NCBI RefSeq assembly: GCF_000344685.1 | Contig: NW_006920417.1 | Location: forward strand, 266,291-330,290 | Source of the DNA: Gloeophyllum trabeum ATCC 11539 | Lineage: Eukaryota; Basidiomycota; Agaricomycetes; Gloeophyllales; Gloeophyllaceae | Direction of reading: 5' to 3' | DNA length: 64,000 nt | Shown: in pieces, positions 48,050-60,989 of the stretch | How the letters are laid out: each line of letters starts with the position of its first letter | Numbering within the stretch: the stretch's first letter is position 1 | Notes under the pieces: generated by a model | Seen by the model: the letters and a program-made list of their open reading frames with translations, nothing else | What the model was told of the DNA's origin: nothing | Database searches by the model: none | Program-made: the position numbers and the translations under genes

Positions 48050-48952
48050 ATGTCTCTTCCCCTTCCCAGCGACAACCAGCCCTACTGGGATATCTCTGCG
48101 TTGATGGCAGGGCAAGTGAATATCCCCGCTCACTTCATGATAGCGAATGCTCCCAACCCGTCCGAAATCATCGAAGCCCCCGCCCTAGCATTCCTCCTGC
48201 GGAGCCAGTTTCACCCCGACGTCAACATGATCTTTGACCTCGGCATCCGCAAGGACCTGGAAGGCTACCCGCGCCCCGTCTTCGAGCGGAGCGTTCAATT
48301 CTTCAAAGCCAAAGTCGAGCAGGACGCTCTGGAGGCTGTAGAGAAAGGGGGCCTGCGGGCAGACGATATCACGCATATTTGTCTCTCGCACTGCCATTGG
48401 GATCATATCGGCGATCCCTCCAAATTCCCCAAGGCCCAGATTATAGTCGGGGGCGAGAGCCGCGACTTGTTCAACCCGGGTTATCCAGAAGATCCCAAGT
48501 CCTGGTTCGCTTCGGACCTGCTACCACCCGAAAGAACTATATTCTTACCACCAACCTCCGATGCGTCGACCCTTGACACCCAAGTGTGGAAGCCACTCGG
48601 ACCGCTGCCATACGCTTACGACTTCTTCGGCGACGGCTCCCTCTATCTGGTAGCCGCAGGCCCGGGGCATCTCCCCGGACACATAAATGCCCTTGTACGC
48701 ACGTCTGCGGATGGCGGGTGGGCGTACCTTGGCGGCGATTGCGCCCACGACTGGAGACATATAACCGGAGAAGCAGATATTGCGGAGGGATCCCATAGGG
48801 ATACCGCACTCGCTAAAGAGCACATTTCATACGTGAGGAAGCTGAGGGAAGCAAATCCGAGGCTGAGGGTATTACTGGCCCACGATAAAGGCTGGTACGA
48901 GAACGGCGAAGGCGAAGCTGCATTCTGGCCCGGTAAAGTCAAGTCTGCGTAA
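48050..48952 (+). CDS. Metallo-beta-lactamase-fold hydrolase (lactonase-like)
   Basis: An intronless gene of 300 aa. Residues 114-119 read HCHWDH, the H-x-H-x-D-H zinc motif. The third zinc ligand is in GPGHLPGH (His207/211). The bridging Asp is in LGGDCAHDW (near 229) and a final histidine is in LLAHDKGWY. The N-terminus (IPAHFMIANAPNPSEII, LAFLLRSQFHPDVNMIFDLG) matches the N-acyl-homoserine-lactonase-type branch, where the substrate-facing domain precedes the zinc motif. No signal peptide is seen, so cytosolic. Likely activity is hydrolysis of a lactone or ester. Quorum-quenching is possible but cannot be claimed. Single-exon structure differs from the intron-rich neighbours, which could reflect acquisition by transfer or retroposition, though codon use looks similar. 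Confidence 0.88.
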   Translation: MSLPLPSDNQPYWDISALMAGQVNIPAHFMIANAPNPSEIIEAPALAFLLRSQFHPDVNMIFDLGIRKDLEGYPRPVFERSVQFFKAKVEQDALEAVEKGGLRADDITHICLSHCHWDHIGDPSKFPKAQIIVGGESRDLFNPGYPEDPKSWFASDLLPPERTIFLPPTSDASTLDTQVWKPLGPLPYAYDFFGDGSLYLVAAGPGHLPGHINALVRTSADGGWAYLGGDCAHDWRHITGEADIAEGSHRDTALAKEHISYVRKLREANPRLRVLLAHDKGWYENGEGEAAFWPGKVKSA

Positions 48953-49081
48953 TGTGGGTCGAATTAAAATAGTGGCGTTATGTACAAATGTGTGATGCAA
49001 GGTCAATGCAAGGTTCCGTGTGATGTAAATAAATATATGTATGCAATGAGATGCAGATACCCAAGAAGAAGGTAAGGGACA

Positions 49082-52000
49082 TTACAACCAAGGAATCCCT
49101 TGTCTTTGTGCTGATTCCTTCATCAGCATTCTGAGGTCGTAGATATGCTCTGGTCGACCTCTCCACTCCCCGTCCTCGTCAGCGTCCCCCCAGTGGAACG
49201 TGTGCATCGTATCCACCTCATACCCTTCCGCCCATTTTTGCCGCACGAATGTGGCGTTGAATGGGGGATACCATATCCACCACTGCGAACAGATAATCCT
49301 GTCTCAGTACGTGCTTACTGCGACGCAAAGCAAGGACTTACATGATCAACAAATTGTATCCCCTTTCCCTTCATGATCTCCACCGGGTCTTCCAATTCTT
49401 CTTTCCGGTCGAACTCACCAAGTTCGCCGACGACCAGGTGGACCGCTGTCGGTACTGCGATTTCCAAGAAACATTCCGTCTCGAGAAACAGACCCAACGT
49501 TTCGATGAACACCTCCCGATATTGTCCTGGGATGTACAGGGTATCCGCGGAGCCGCCTATCAAGCGAGTCGTCCCGTTGGTGAAAAGCCGCGACATCCTG
49601 CTACGCATATGCTCGGGTGTACGAAGGAAGGCTGGGTAGCAGGCCTTGAGGCCGACGCGAGGGTCGCTAGAAACCGAGAGTTACATTCATGAAACAATAC
49701 CCTAGCATGAGCAACGTACCCCCACCTATGGAATTGTTGTTGCTACATCAGTTATCGGGCTACTGCATCAAACGATCAGATAGACGTACCACCAATCAGG
49801 TCCCCAGCCTCGCCAACCCACTGTCCAATCCACCTCCGGGTCGGGTCCGACGACCACCGGCGTTGCATGCCTGTTTTGATCATAGTTTCCGTCCATCACC
49901 GGCGCCGAGTCATTCCTCACAGGCGGATCTTCCTGCACGCGGACGTTCGGTATGCGCTCCCCGGCACTGACGCCATGTCTCTCCTGCCGCTCCTCACTTC
50001 CCGGAGTTGTCGTAGTGACATTCGGAGGAGGACCGGTCAGGGCAGGATTCCAGACATATTCGCCCGCGAAGGAGTGGTACCAGAATCTCTCTTGGTCGAA
50101 CAGAGTTAGCCGAGGCACGTTGAGCAGTGCGTCGAAGGGCGCCCAGAGATAGCCTTTGTAGCATGGATGTTGGGTCAGCGCGGTGTAGAGCATGTGATGC
50201 GCCATCTGGCGGTGAGGGATGAGCACTGATGAGAAGACGCAGAGAGTGGATGGATATACGCACTCGCCCCGCCATTTTGTAGTGCTTGGGATCAGACAGG
50301 TCCTCGTCAGACATGTACGAATCGACCACGACGTCATAAGAGTGCTTGAAACCCTTGTCCTCCCGACTCTTGGGACCTACGAACAGGATCTAAACTCGAG
50401 TACAACCAGTCAATATACCCATTGCAGCGAGAACGCTGATCATCCGTACATTTGGAAACCACTCCCCATACACATCCCTGTAATAATCAAGGTTCACGTC
50501 ATACCTCGCATGGCTGAAAAACACAACCAGCAGGACATCGTCGAAGGCATGCAACCGCTTCTTCGCGGGGCCCCCGTGCCCGCTGCCAGGACAATGCGCG
50601 CAAGGCAGCGGCGGCACAGGCAGGGGCATGCGCGCGCACTTCGGCCGCTGAAACTCGGCCATGAGACTCGATAACGCGAGCGGTGCCTGCTGGTCGGGGC
50701 GGAAGTGAACCGAGGGGAAGGGCGAACGGATTATCAGCGCCAAAGTAACAACGAAAGAGAATACGGGCAGAAACAGCGGGGGACTGATGCGCCCTAGAAT
50801 GGGGCCGTATGTTGAGGAAGGGCGATCGTTTTCGGGGACCGTTTTCTCTCGCTCCATCAATGCCCAGCACCCAAAGGCAGCAACGGCGCAGGCAAAGAGG
50901 ATCCCAGGTTGGGATAAGAGGAGGCCGGCGTACAGCATGTACCCGGATATGTAGGCTAGGCTTCGCATGACCGTGAAGACAGACAACGCAAGGACACCCC
51001 ATTCTGTATAATAAGGAAGGCAACATAAGCGTGGCTGTCAGCACATAATATCAAGAGTTCTTGCACATCTCACCATAGAGGATACACAGCTCTGAAAGGT
51101 CGACTCCGGCCTTGAATATGGGACGCAGGAGTTCAGGCAGCGGAGATGAGCGCAACTTCTGGTGGGCAGAATACAGAATGTTGCGGTCCATGTAGGCGGA
51201 AGGCGAAGGAAGCCCTGAATCTCGTGAGAGAGCTATCACAACCAGAGTCATGAAAAGGCTAGTCCCGAAGAATCCAGTGTTGATCGCGAGGAGGGAGCGG
51301 TCGTATGATTTGAATACCTGTGTAGCTGATCGTTCGTGCGGTCTAAAGCACTTATGCAACTCTACGTACCCAATCAGTAAGAACCAGAGTAATTGCTTGG
51401 TGTAATGCGTATGACGGTATGATGGAATAATGTCGTGATGTGTCGAAATTAGGGAGTAGAATATTCTACTCAAACGAGAGCATTGTTCAGAGACAGAATG
51501 TCAATTCTACATTAGCCTGAATGTACCTTGATTATGACAAATCCGCAGATCTGTCCCGGTGAAAGTGAGAAGAAGCCCTCGCAGATACGAGAGTCCTACC
51601 TGAAGCAACGCCGACAGCCAGTCGACACTGGTAAAAGATTTCGACCATAAGGAGCGCAAGAGAACAAGAGAGAGCAGGGGCAGGGCGGCTACTATTAGGG
51701 ACAGTGCTATAGGATCGAGGAATATTCCAGCGATCGAGATCTGGATGACGCGCGTCTTCAGTTATCGAAACAGTGCCGGACAAGACGCACTTACATGTTG
51801 GGAGTAACAGACATGCAAGAAAGACAGAGATAGAATAACAGAAAGATAGTCTTTGACGCTGAGTGGGTGATGCGATGGTACGTTATTATGAATGGGTAGG
51901 CTCTGGCTCGCGCCGTCTTCCATTCCGGTGTCTCCGCGTGCATCAAATAACAATCGCGCCTCGTTACCGTCCCGGAGCTCCAGTGACTCTCTTCCATAGT

Positions 52001-52341
52001 CGGGCTGATGATGTTTGCTTCTTCTTCGCCAGAGACACCAGGTCAGCGCTGTAGCCAGCTTGATGCCTTCCGCCCAGGCCAGCTGTCCTAGAGTGAAGCT
52101 CGGTACCGGGGGTTCATAGTGTTCTGCAGCAAGGCGTTCTCTTCTGTCCTTGTCCTTCTCTAGCCAGACCCATAGGAAGATGAAGCCGCCCTAAGACATA
52201 CAGCGCACGATATTCATAGACATGGTCACCTGGAATTCGTACGTGTATTCCTGGCAGTTTACTCACGAATGTAAATACCCCCTTTACCGTTCTCTCCGAC
52301 GGCCTCGACACTAGTCTCACGGCGCTATATGGACCTTTCAT
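49082..52341 (-). CDS. Polytopic membrane protein with large C-terminal soluble domain, glycosyltransferase-like (unrecognised family)
   Basis: I do not recognise this family with certainty. The start at 52341 (MKGPYSAVRLVSRPSERTVK) leads to a first membrane segment (GVFTFGGFIFLWVWLEKDKD). More segments follow: LSVILSLSFLHVCYSQH, GIFLDPIALSLIVAALPLLS, LLQVGLSYLRGLLLTFTGTD, LLAINTGFFGTSLFMTLVVI, GVLALSVFTVMRSLAYISGY, GILFACAVAAFGCWALM and PLFLPVFSFVVTLALI. The C-terminal half then reads FDDVLLVVFFSHARYDVNLD, YGEWFPNVRMI, DSYMSDEDLSDPKHYKM, HPCYKGYLWAPFDALLNVPR, FWYHSFAGEYVWNPALT, RLIGGSADTLYIPGQYREV and ECFLEIAVPTAVHLV. It ends QRQGIPWL. The soluble half has the feel of a nucleotide-sugar transferase (short beta strands, a possible DA-type metal site in WAPFDALL). 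Two N-glycosylation sites (NVTT, NGTT) suggest a luminal side. Exon joins between 51000 and 52100 are approximate; two adjacent genes are possible but unlikely. Confidence 0.55.
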
Positions 52342-52615
52342 AAGCAGAAGAGGCGAGATGGCCGAAAATGAGACCCAGCAGACGGTTCATGCAATTCGTG
52401 GAGGCGCAGCTCATTAGCGCCCAGCGCTGTCGCCAGCACAGCTTTGCAACCCGGATCAATCGTCGAATCTGGCGATCTCACAAAATCTGGTGACGTCGCC
52501 AGTCTGCCTCTCGCCTGTAGACGCAAAGCACGATAGCATGGACACAATACAAGATACAGCATGTCTACAGATATACTCTCCCAAATCTTCCGCGCCATTG
52601 AGGGTCGCCCTCATT

Positions 52616-54110
<1,495 letters not shown>

Positions 54111-54424
54111 TTTGGTTTATCAAAGGAAGGGACTCCGCTCGACTCAGAGCGTCTATGGAGGAGGAGTGTAGTGGGGGGTATGATAGAGGCGTAAAATGTG
54201 CAAGTCCGATGGAGTCATGGCCATGATCGTAGTCTGGAAAGAGCCGACCACGTGCACGTGCATCGCATTTTCGGCCTTCGCGGACGTCTGTGACAGTCCA
54301 CTATTAATATTGTGCCGCCGTTTTCTAAGTCCTGTCACTGCTTGGCTGCTGTTCGACGCTGTCTGCCCTCACGACTTTCAATCACAGAAACTCCTTCAGC
54401 AAGGCTCTCTGACTTTACCCCAAG

Positions 54425-54870
54425 ATGGATTTCTCGCAATTTAACTCTGCCGAGCAGGCGCACATGAGCCGTATCATCGAGAAGAAGCAGGTACGTGGAG
54501 TTCTTGCAGCTTCACTGGCGTTCACGTCTCAAGGCAACTCTTCGGCCGAATGCAGATGCAGGATTTTATGCGGATGTACTCGAAACTGGTGGACAGATGT
54601 TTCAACGCGTGCTGTAATGACTTCACCAGCAAGGCATTGTCATCAAAAGAGGTGCGCAGTTCTCTCACCCGAGCGATTTGCGAGGTTGTTGACACTAATC
54701 CGTCCCTTTCGCAGGAGCAATGTGTCCTGAACTGCACGGACAAGTTCCTAAAACACTCGGAGCGGGTAGGAGCGCGATTCGCGGAGCAGAATGCAGGTCA
54801 GTAGCCGTAGCCTAGATGTTGTGGAAATTCTCATTCCTTCAATTCAGATATGATGAACGGGCAGCAATAA
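54425..54870 (+). CDS. TIM9: Mitochondrial import chaperone Tim9
   Basis: A small Tim protein of the intermembrane space; with Tim10 it shields hydrophobic carrier precursors on the way to the TIM22 complex. Exons 54425-54490, 54556-54651, 54715-54796 and 54848-54870 give 88 aa. The sequence is [88 protein letters not shown]. The twin CX3C motifs are CFNAC and CVLNC. The last intron matters: without it the frame ends at GQ (54804), while splicing gives the family-like ADMMNGQQ end. It is divergent from the DAHP synthase gene, about 315 bp away. Confidence 0.95.
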
Positions 54871-55762
54871 TCGCAATTGTCAGTGCCTGTGACCTAGCCA
54901 TACTTGTACTATCACCCTTAATCACATCCCGCAACTCTCTGCTCCATAATCTGGATACCGTGGTCTGAGCCTTCGCCAGTGGTGTCCCTAGGTATGTTAG
55001 TGGAACTGATGATACGTCCGTTACCCGGAATATCGGGATTTGGTGTCAGCCGTTGTTCTGGGACTGTTACCTCGGCCATCGCTCGTCCCCTTCGAGGAAC
55101 CTCCTCGGTGTTGTCCATTCACTCTCGTCCTCCGTCTTGGCCCAGCACTGTAACATCATGATGTCCTCGGTGAGGTGTAATAGATGACTTTATGCATTTG
55201 GATTCTTACTGCTTTTTGTGACGATGGATTGATGTTATTTGAGTCGAGGAGTGCTCCCGCATCGTTCATAGCGTATCCAGCGGTTGAAATACCGAGTAAC
55301 TTTCGACGTCGGCCATGTCTCGCCAGTCAAATGTTACCGAGTCAAGGCCTCCCGCTTCATATGCATGCCTTGGCGTAAATCTGTGCGTACAGTCAGTTGC
55401 GCACGTAGATACCTGTATACGTAGTGGAAACCCCCATAGTTATGAGGAGGTTTCCAAGACTTCAGGATAAGTATGCCCTCTATTAATACCAATGGCTATA
55501 AGCCGGGCGATTAGGCAGCCGGGCACATCGTTTTGTGGGTGGGTATGTGAGGGACGTCGCTGTCATTCCATTGAGAACGATCAGTATGAAAGCAGTCAGC
55601 AAAACTATATCCAGTGCGAGCGATGGACTCGTATGGAAAGAAAGATTTGGGCACGGGCGGGGGGACAGTATTGAGTCACAACTGCACGTGATGTGACATG
55701 TCGCGCAGTCATTAGAGCTGGCGCCTCCGAGTCCTTACGTGTCTTACAGCGCGTCCATCAAG
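54871..55762. other. Intergenic region
   Basis: A minus-strand ATG frame of 66 codons (55118-54918, MDNTEEVPRRGRAMAEV) has no domain and could be chance or part of a spliced unknown gene. An 8-bp inverted pair (TGGAAACC/GGTTTCCA, 55425-55456) lacks terminator features. Nothing else stands out. Confidence 0.35.
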
Positions 55763-58398
55763 ATGGCACCCACGAACGGAGAAAGGTCGGATACCTCAGA
55801 ACCGCCCGAAGCAGGGACACAACCAAAGAGACTGAAGATTACCGCCTGGAACGGATGGGAAGTCCTTCAGAAATGCGATGCCACCAAGACCGCGAAGAAA
55901 TGGACGCGTCCAAGGGCGAGTGGGAAGCTGGCGCGTCTCCCTTCTCTACCGTTGGACATATTATTTGAGGTATGCGCCCCTCTCCATAACCGCTGTGACG
56001 CGTTATTGAGCGAGGCTGCTAGATTTTCGGACATTTACCGCCCTTGGACGTCCTGCATCTGGCGAGGACTACGAAAGCGCTCCGACGCATCCTCATGCAC
56101 CGGTCCTCAGTCGGGATCTGGAGGGCTGCTCTCAGGACTGTAGAAGGTCTCCCAGACTGCCCTTCCGATATGTCAGAACCAGCCTATGTCAATCTCGTCT
56201 TCGATACGCATTGCCACGTACGTCTGCGCGGTTCGACGATAGTCTCGAGCCAGAGAGCTAAGTACATTCTATTAACACCTAGGAATGTCTTCGCAAGAAC
56301 GTCCGGAACCCCGACTACAGACTGCGAGTGCGGTATTGCTCCGGATGCGCTAGGAGATGGTAGGTTAAACATGACAAGCGGCACGCATCAGCTCATACGT
56401 TTGCATTCAGCCTGGAAAACATCGAAGACGTTGAGATGGAGGAAGTGTTCTTTGACTGTCTCGTCTTGTCCGATTGGAACTGTAGTAAGTCAAAATTCTA
56501 TGCGACCCTCGCCAAAATGATTAATTCAGGTAGCTTATGACGAGGACATCATGTATCACAAGGCCAGCGCGGAGAGAATCAGGAAGGAATACTATGCGCT
56601 CCCCGAAGACAAACGAGCCGAATACGTCGAACGTAGACAAAGCGAGGTCATAAAGATTACCGAGGTGAGGACGTATCACAGCGTGAGGTATGCGATATTG
56701 ACAGTGTACCTTCTAGCACGCTGAACTCTGCGATGACTGGGAAGCCGATGTGTTCGAGAAACGGTTGGCTGAGAACGACCTGATCAGAGCCGACAGAAAA
56801 CGGGCGTGAGTGCTACACCCCCACCCGGTCTTCACCCGGCTCACTTGAGCTCCAAGCATAATCGAACGCCTCACTGCCTTGGGGTGGGGTGAGGAGATAG
56901 AGAAACTCCCGACGCGCTACGACAATCGTTACCCCAATGTCATCCCGCTGAAAGACCACCCAAAGGTCCGAGAGGCCAAACCCTTGACGGCTCGCGGTGA
57001 GTCCGCACCGCCAGCACGGCGGGCTGCTGTCTGACAATCTCTTTGTACAGTATGGCAGAATATCAAAGACACCATGATAGAATACATGGAGCAGATGAAG
57101 GAGCACCGGCTCCGAGTCCAGCAGGCCACGTACGTGCGGGAAAATAAGGAGCAGGCCATGAAGATGTACCGTATCTGGAGGGAAACCTTGCCAGCATCGG
57201 AGCTGGAGCTCGGCATCCCTTCTGTGCTCGATTTTTGCCACTTCAAGCCTATCCGGGATCTATGGGAGGACACCAATGAGGTAAAAGAAGATATCGAGTT
57301 CTGGGCTCAAATAGCGGACCGGGGGCGAATGACCAAGTTCGTGGAGGACTGGCGGAACAAGGCCAAGGACGAGCTGCTCCCCAAGTTAATGGGCGGGATA
57401 CCGTTCAGGTGCACGCAAGCGCAGCTCGAGCTCGCCGTGGCTGTCTTCCGGTGCACCGAGGTGCCACACGTTCACTTCAAAAAGCAATACCACTGCAACA
57501 TGGCGGCCAAGGGCTCAGGCTGGCCAAAGGAGGACGAGCAGGATCGGATTTGGTATCCGCAAATGCTCCACCACAAGTGCAACACGGTTACGGGCGTGGG
57601 GCTGAGGGAGCTGCCCGCGGTGAAGGACGACCCGCTTCTGGTGCTCGGGGACGGGGAGTACGGGTATACCTGTGGCGCGAAGCGACAGACCTGGTCTTGC
57701 AAGAAATTGGTGTTCGATGAGAAGGCCTCGAAGGTCGTTGTCAATATACTGGTGGCCTGCGGTATGGATCCCCGGACGACCACGGTCGCTGAGCTTGACA
57801 AGGAGGACCCGAGGTTGGTATGCCTCAAGTGCACCTACGGCCACAGGTGTGACGGAGAAAGACGGGTGCAGGTCCGATGTTGGAGGAACATGGTAAGTCT
57901 AGTCAACGTTTGGGCGTTCTTGTGATTGTTGATGGTATTTTGGCCAGGTTGCGCACTGCTTGAAGAAGCACTGGGGTGACTTGCGCATCCAGTACGAGCG
58001 GCTCACCGACGAGGACGTAAAGAAGGCGAAGGACATCGAGGCGGGGTACTACTCCAAGCCCATTAGCCCTTACGAGAAGATGAACCCGGTATGGCAATGT
58101 GACTTCTGCCGAGACACGACCCAGGAGACGGACAGATGCACGTTGCAAGACATCAAGCAACACATGAAGACCAGGTGGGTGGAACACTGCACTGCAAGTT
58201 CCAACGATATATTGAGCTTTTTGCAGCCATAGCCTCTCGTATCCTGTGCAGGACCTGCACTATTGCCGTGCCCTGGATGCCCCTCCTGACGAGCCCACGA
58301 CGATTTCTATGGTACCCGGACCATCGACCGTGGTGCCCTTCCCAATGACCATTGAACAGTGGGATAGGTTGCCCTATGAATCTGGTCTTCTGCCGTGA
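55763..58398 (+). CDS. F-box protein of the expanded basidiomycete family, with C-terminal zinc-finger-like motif
   Basis: F-box proteins link substrates to SCF ubiquitin ligases. The start at 55763 (MAPTNGERSDTSEPPEAG) leads to the F-box RLPSLPLDILFE/IFGHLPPLDVLHLARTTK, followed by ALRRILMHRSSVGIWRAAL and the family-typical DMSEPAYVNLVFDTHCH. The first intron lies between FE and IFGHLP. Further exons encode helical pieces (ASAERIRKEYYALPEDKRAE, TALGWGEEIEKLPTRY). A long exon at 57050-57890 holds TLPASELELGIPS, WRNKAKDELLPKLMG and cysteine pairs CLKCTYGHRC. The end holds WQCDFCRDT, DRCTLQDIKQHMKTSH, a C2H2-like arrangement restored by an intron at 58175-58226. It stops at 58398 after YESGLLP. 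Such genes occur in many copies in polypores and evolve fast; targets are unknown. Confidence 0.8.
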
Positions 58399-58770
58399 TC
58401 ACGATGGGGTTGAGACAACCTCAGGGGAACTAACAGTAGGAGGCACTGTATACTTACTATATACTTACTACGCTACTGCAAATTTATGTGGAGAGATTTT
58501 AGGCTTATTCTTATTGAACATGGATTAATGTAAAGAGCAGCAGCGGTCACCGGCGTGGTGAGATACTCGCGCTAATTATAGCTCTCGATCGAGGTGAGGC
58601 GGGCCGCCCCTACGCGCCCCAATTGTGGACAATAACGGGTGCCTCTGCAATTCATCAGCTATTCTGCGCCGCACAACCCGCCATTGTATCTCAACGCTGC
58701 CGGCATCGCAGCTCCTCTCTGACACCTGCACAAGGCAAGCTTTGCGTCCTCTGATTGTTGCCTTTTCCTG

Positions 58771-58778
58771 TATATAAG
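58771..58778 (+). promoter_or_regulatory. TATA box of the GH71 gene
   Basis: TATATAAG, 103 bp upstream of the GH71 start codon, followed by pyrimidine-rich DNA (CTCTTTACGCTCTTTCATTACTCTCG). This suggests a strong, regulated promoter. Confidence 0.6.
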
Positions 58779-58873
58779 CTCGCTGTGCGGGCGCCCTTGT
58801 TTAACTTTACAATTCTTGGCCTACCGCCTGAGGCGCGCCCTCTTTACGCTCTTTCATTACTCTCGTTTTTAAA

Positions 58874-60591
58874 ATGCACTTCTTGTCTTTCACTTTCTTG
58901 TCGCTCCTTGCGCTTGCTTACGCCCGCCCCATCGCACGTCTCCAGCCCGGCGCTGACACGATCGCACAATCCACCATTTCCGCACGACAGTCCAACTCAA
59001 CCTCGAACCCCAAATATGTCGTAGCCCACCACATGGTTGGGAACACCTTCCCGTACACCGCGGACAACTGGTCTGCCGACATCGCCCTTGCCCACTCGGC
59101 GGGCATAGACGGCTTCGCCCTCAATGTAGGCTCGGACGAATGGCAGCCCCAGAGGGTAGCGGATGCGTATACTGCAGCGCAGAAGTTTGGTCCGGACTTT
59201 AAGTTGTTCCTGTCCTTCGATATGAGGTACGTTGCCACTCCCTCCCCTTCGACCCTAGTCCTCACACCTCCATCAAGCGCATTACCTTGCACCACCGCAG
59301 ATAACGCCAATACGCTCCGGACATATATCACGACGTACTCGTCCCACCCTAACCAGCTCAAATACGACGGCAAAGTCTTCGCATCGACGTTCGCCGGGGA
59401 GTCTTGCAAGTTCGGGCAGGGCTCCGTGGCGCAGGGCTGGTCCTCGCAGTTCACCCAGCACCCGGACCTGACTGGCGCGAACGCGGTATACTTCGCCCCG
59501 AGCTTCTTCGTCGACCCGAGTACATTCGGGACGTTCAACGGCGTCATGGACGGGGACTTCAACGTATGTACCTGTCTAACCTTTGTCGCATTCTGCTAAG
59601 ACTGAACGAAACCGAATATTGCAGTTCAACTCGGGCTGGCCAATCACCCTCACGACGGCCTCGGCGCAGAGCGTCGTTTCTGGCCTGGGCGCGACTCTCC
59701 AGTCCCTGTCGCAGACGGTCACAAACGCCCTCGCCAAGTTCATCGGGTCCACCGATACCGACACGCAGCACATCGACGCCCTGGCTGCCATGCCAAGTAA
59801 CGGCGGCAAGCGCGCGTACATGGCCGCCGTCTCGCCCTGGTTCTTCACGCACTACAGCCCGCAGACGTTCAACAAAAACGTAGGCATCTCTCTCCTATCC
59901 CCCCAGTGCTCGAGCTAATTAGCGTCCATTTATACAGTTCATCTACCTCGCCGACTCGCACCTCTACCCAACACGCTGGGCGAACCTCGTCGCGGCGCGC
60001 GACAAGATCGACCTCGTCGAGGTCGTGACGTGGAACGACTACGGCGAGAGCCACTACATCGGCCCGATCGAGGGCGCGCAGCCGAACAGCCAGGCGTGGG
60101 TCGACGGGCTCAACCACACCGGCTGGCTGGACATGACGTCCTACTTTGCTACGGCGTACAAGACGGGGAGCTACCCCGCGATCACGAAGGACAAGATTTA
60201 TCTGTGGTCGCGGACGCACCCGCGCGACGCGGACGCTAATGACCCTGTCGGGAAGCCGTCCAATTTCGAGCTCGTGCGTGATGTCCTGTTCTTTGATCCT
60301 GTGACTGCGATCTCTAATCGTGGACGATAGACCCAGGACCAGCTCTGGGCAGTCGTGATGACCACCGCGCCCGCCACCGTAACGCTCAGCACGTCCGCCA
60401 CCAGCTCGCAGACGTTCAACGTCCCGGCTGGGTTGTCGAAGCTGTCGATGCCCATCACGGCCGGCGGGACGATGAAGGGCGTGATCTCCCGGAACGGCCA
60501 GGACGTGGTGACGCTCCAGCCTGACGGGTTCCAGTTCAACGGGAGCCCGGCGTCGTACAACTATAATGCCTTTGTCGCTTTCTCGCAGTAG
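58874..60591 (+). CDS. Secreted alpha-1,3-glucanase, glycoside hydrolase family 71
   Basis: GH71 enzymes (mutanases) cut alpha-1,3-glucan of fungal walls, in self wall remodelling or mycoparasitism. The signal peptide is MHFLSFTFLSLLALAYARPI. Core motifs are KYVVAHHMVGNTFPYTADNW, DIALAHSAGIDGFALNVGSD, QKFGPDFKLFLSFDM, ANTLRTYITTYSSHPNQLKY, FASTFAGESCKFGQG, VYFAPSFFVDPST, MAAVSPWFFTHYSP and VVTWNDYGESHYIGP. After the catalytic part come FATAYKTGSYPAITKDKIYL and LWSRTHPRDA. A C-terminal beta-rich segment follows (TVTLSTSATSSQTFNVPAG). Introns are near 59226-59300, 59564-59624, 59880-59937 and 60270-60330. It stops at 60591 after AFVAFSQ. The catalytic length is usual for basidiomycete GH71 and no extra binding module is seen. 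Confidence 0.94.
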
Positions 60592-60989
60592 ATTAGGTGG
60601 GGTGGCCATATTTTCTTGGTTTGACAGGGCAGGCACCGGTTGCCTGGCCGTTGCTCTCGTATTTATTCAATATTCTATGATGTTGTTGTATCCATAGCTT
60701 TCTTGTTGTATTTGTATGATCTTGGTTAACATCAATGTATCTGTAGTGAAAGAGTGGTAGCAAGCATTATGCCCAGAGAGGCACTTGGCTCTTATCAATC
60801 ATTACTCGAGGGTGATATGTTGGTGGTATGTGGTATACAATAGGATACTGGGTATCTACTACAGGGGGCACAGACTCAGGTAAGGATTTCAATAGTCAAT
60901 CTAAGCAATGTGTGCAGCGAACTCGAAGAGAGGAACCGCAATCCGTTGGTATATCACTCCCGACTGGAAACTGTGATAACCACGCAGCA

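Noticed and set aside
55425..55456. Inverted pair TGGAAACC/GGTTTCCA
   Set aside because: Eight-base arms with a 16-base loop occur often by chance. There is no T tract, and fungal Pol II does not use such terminators.
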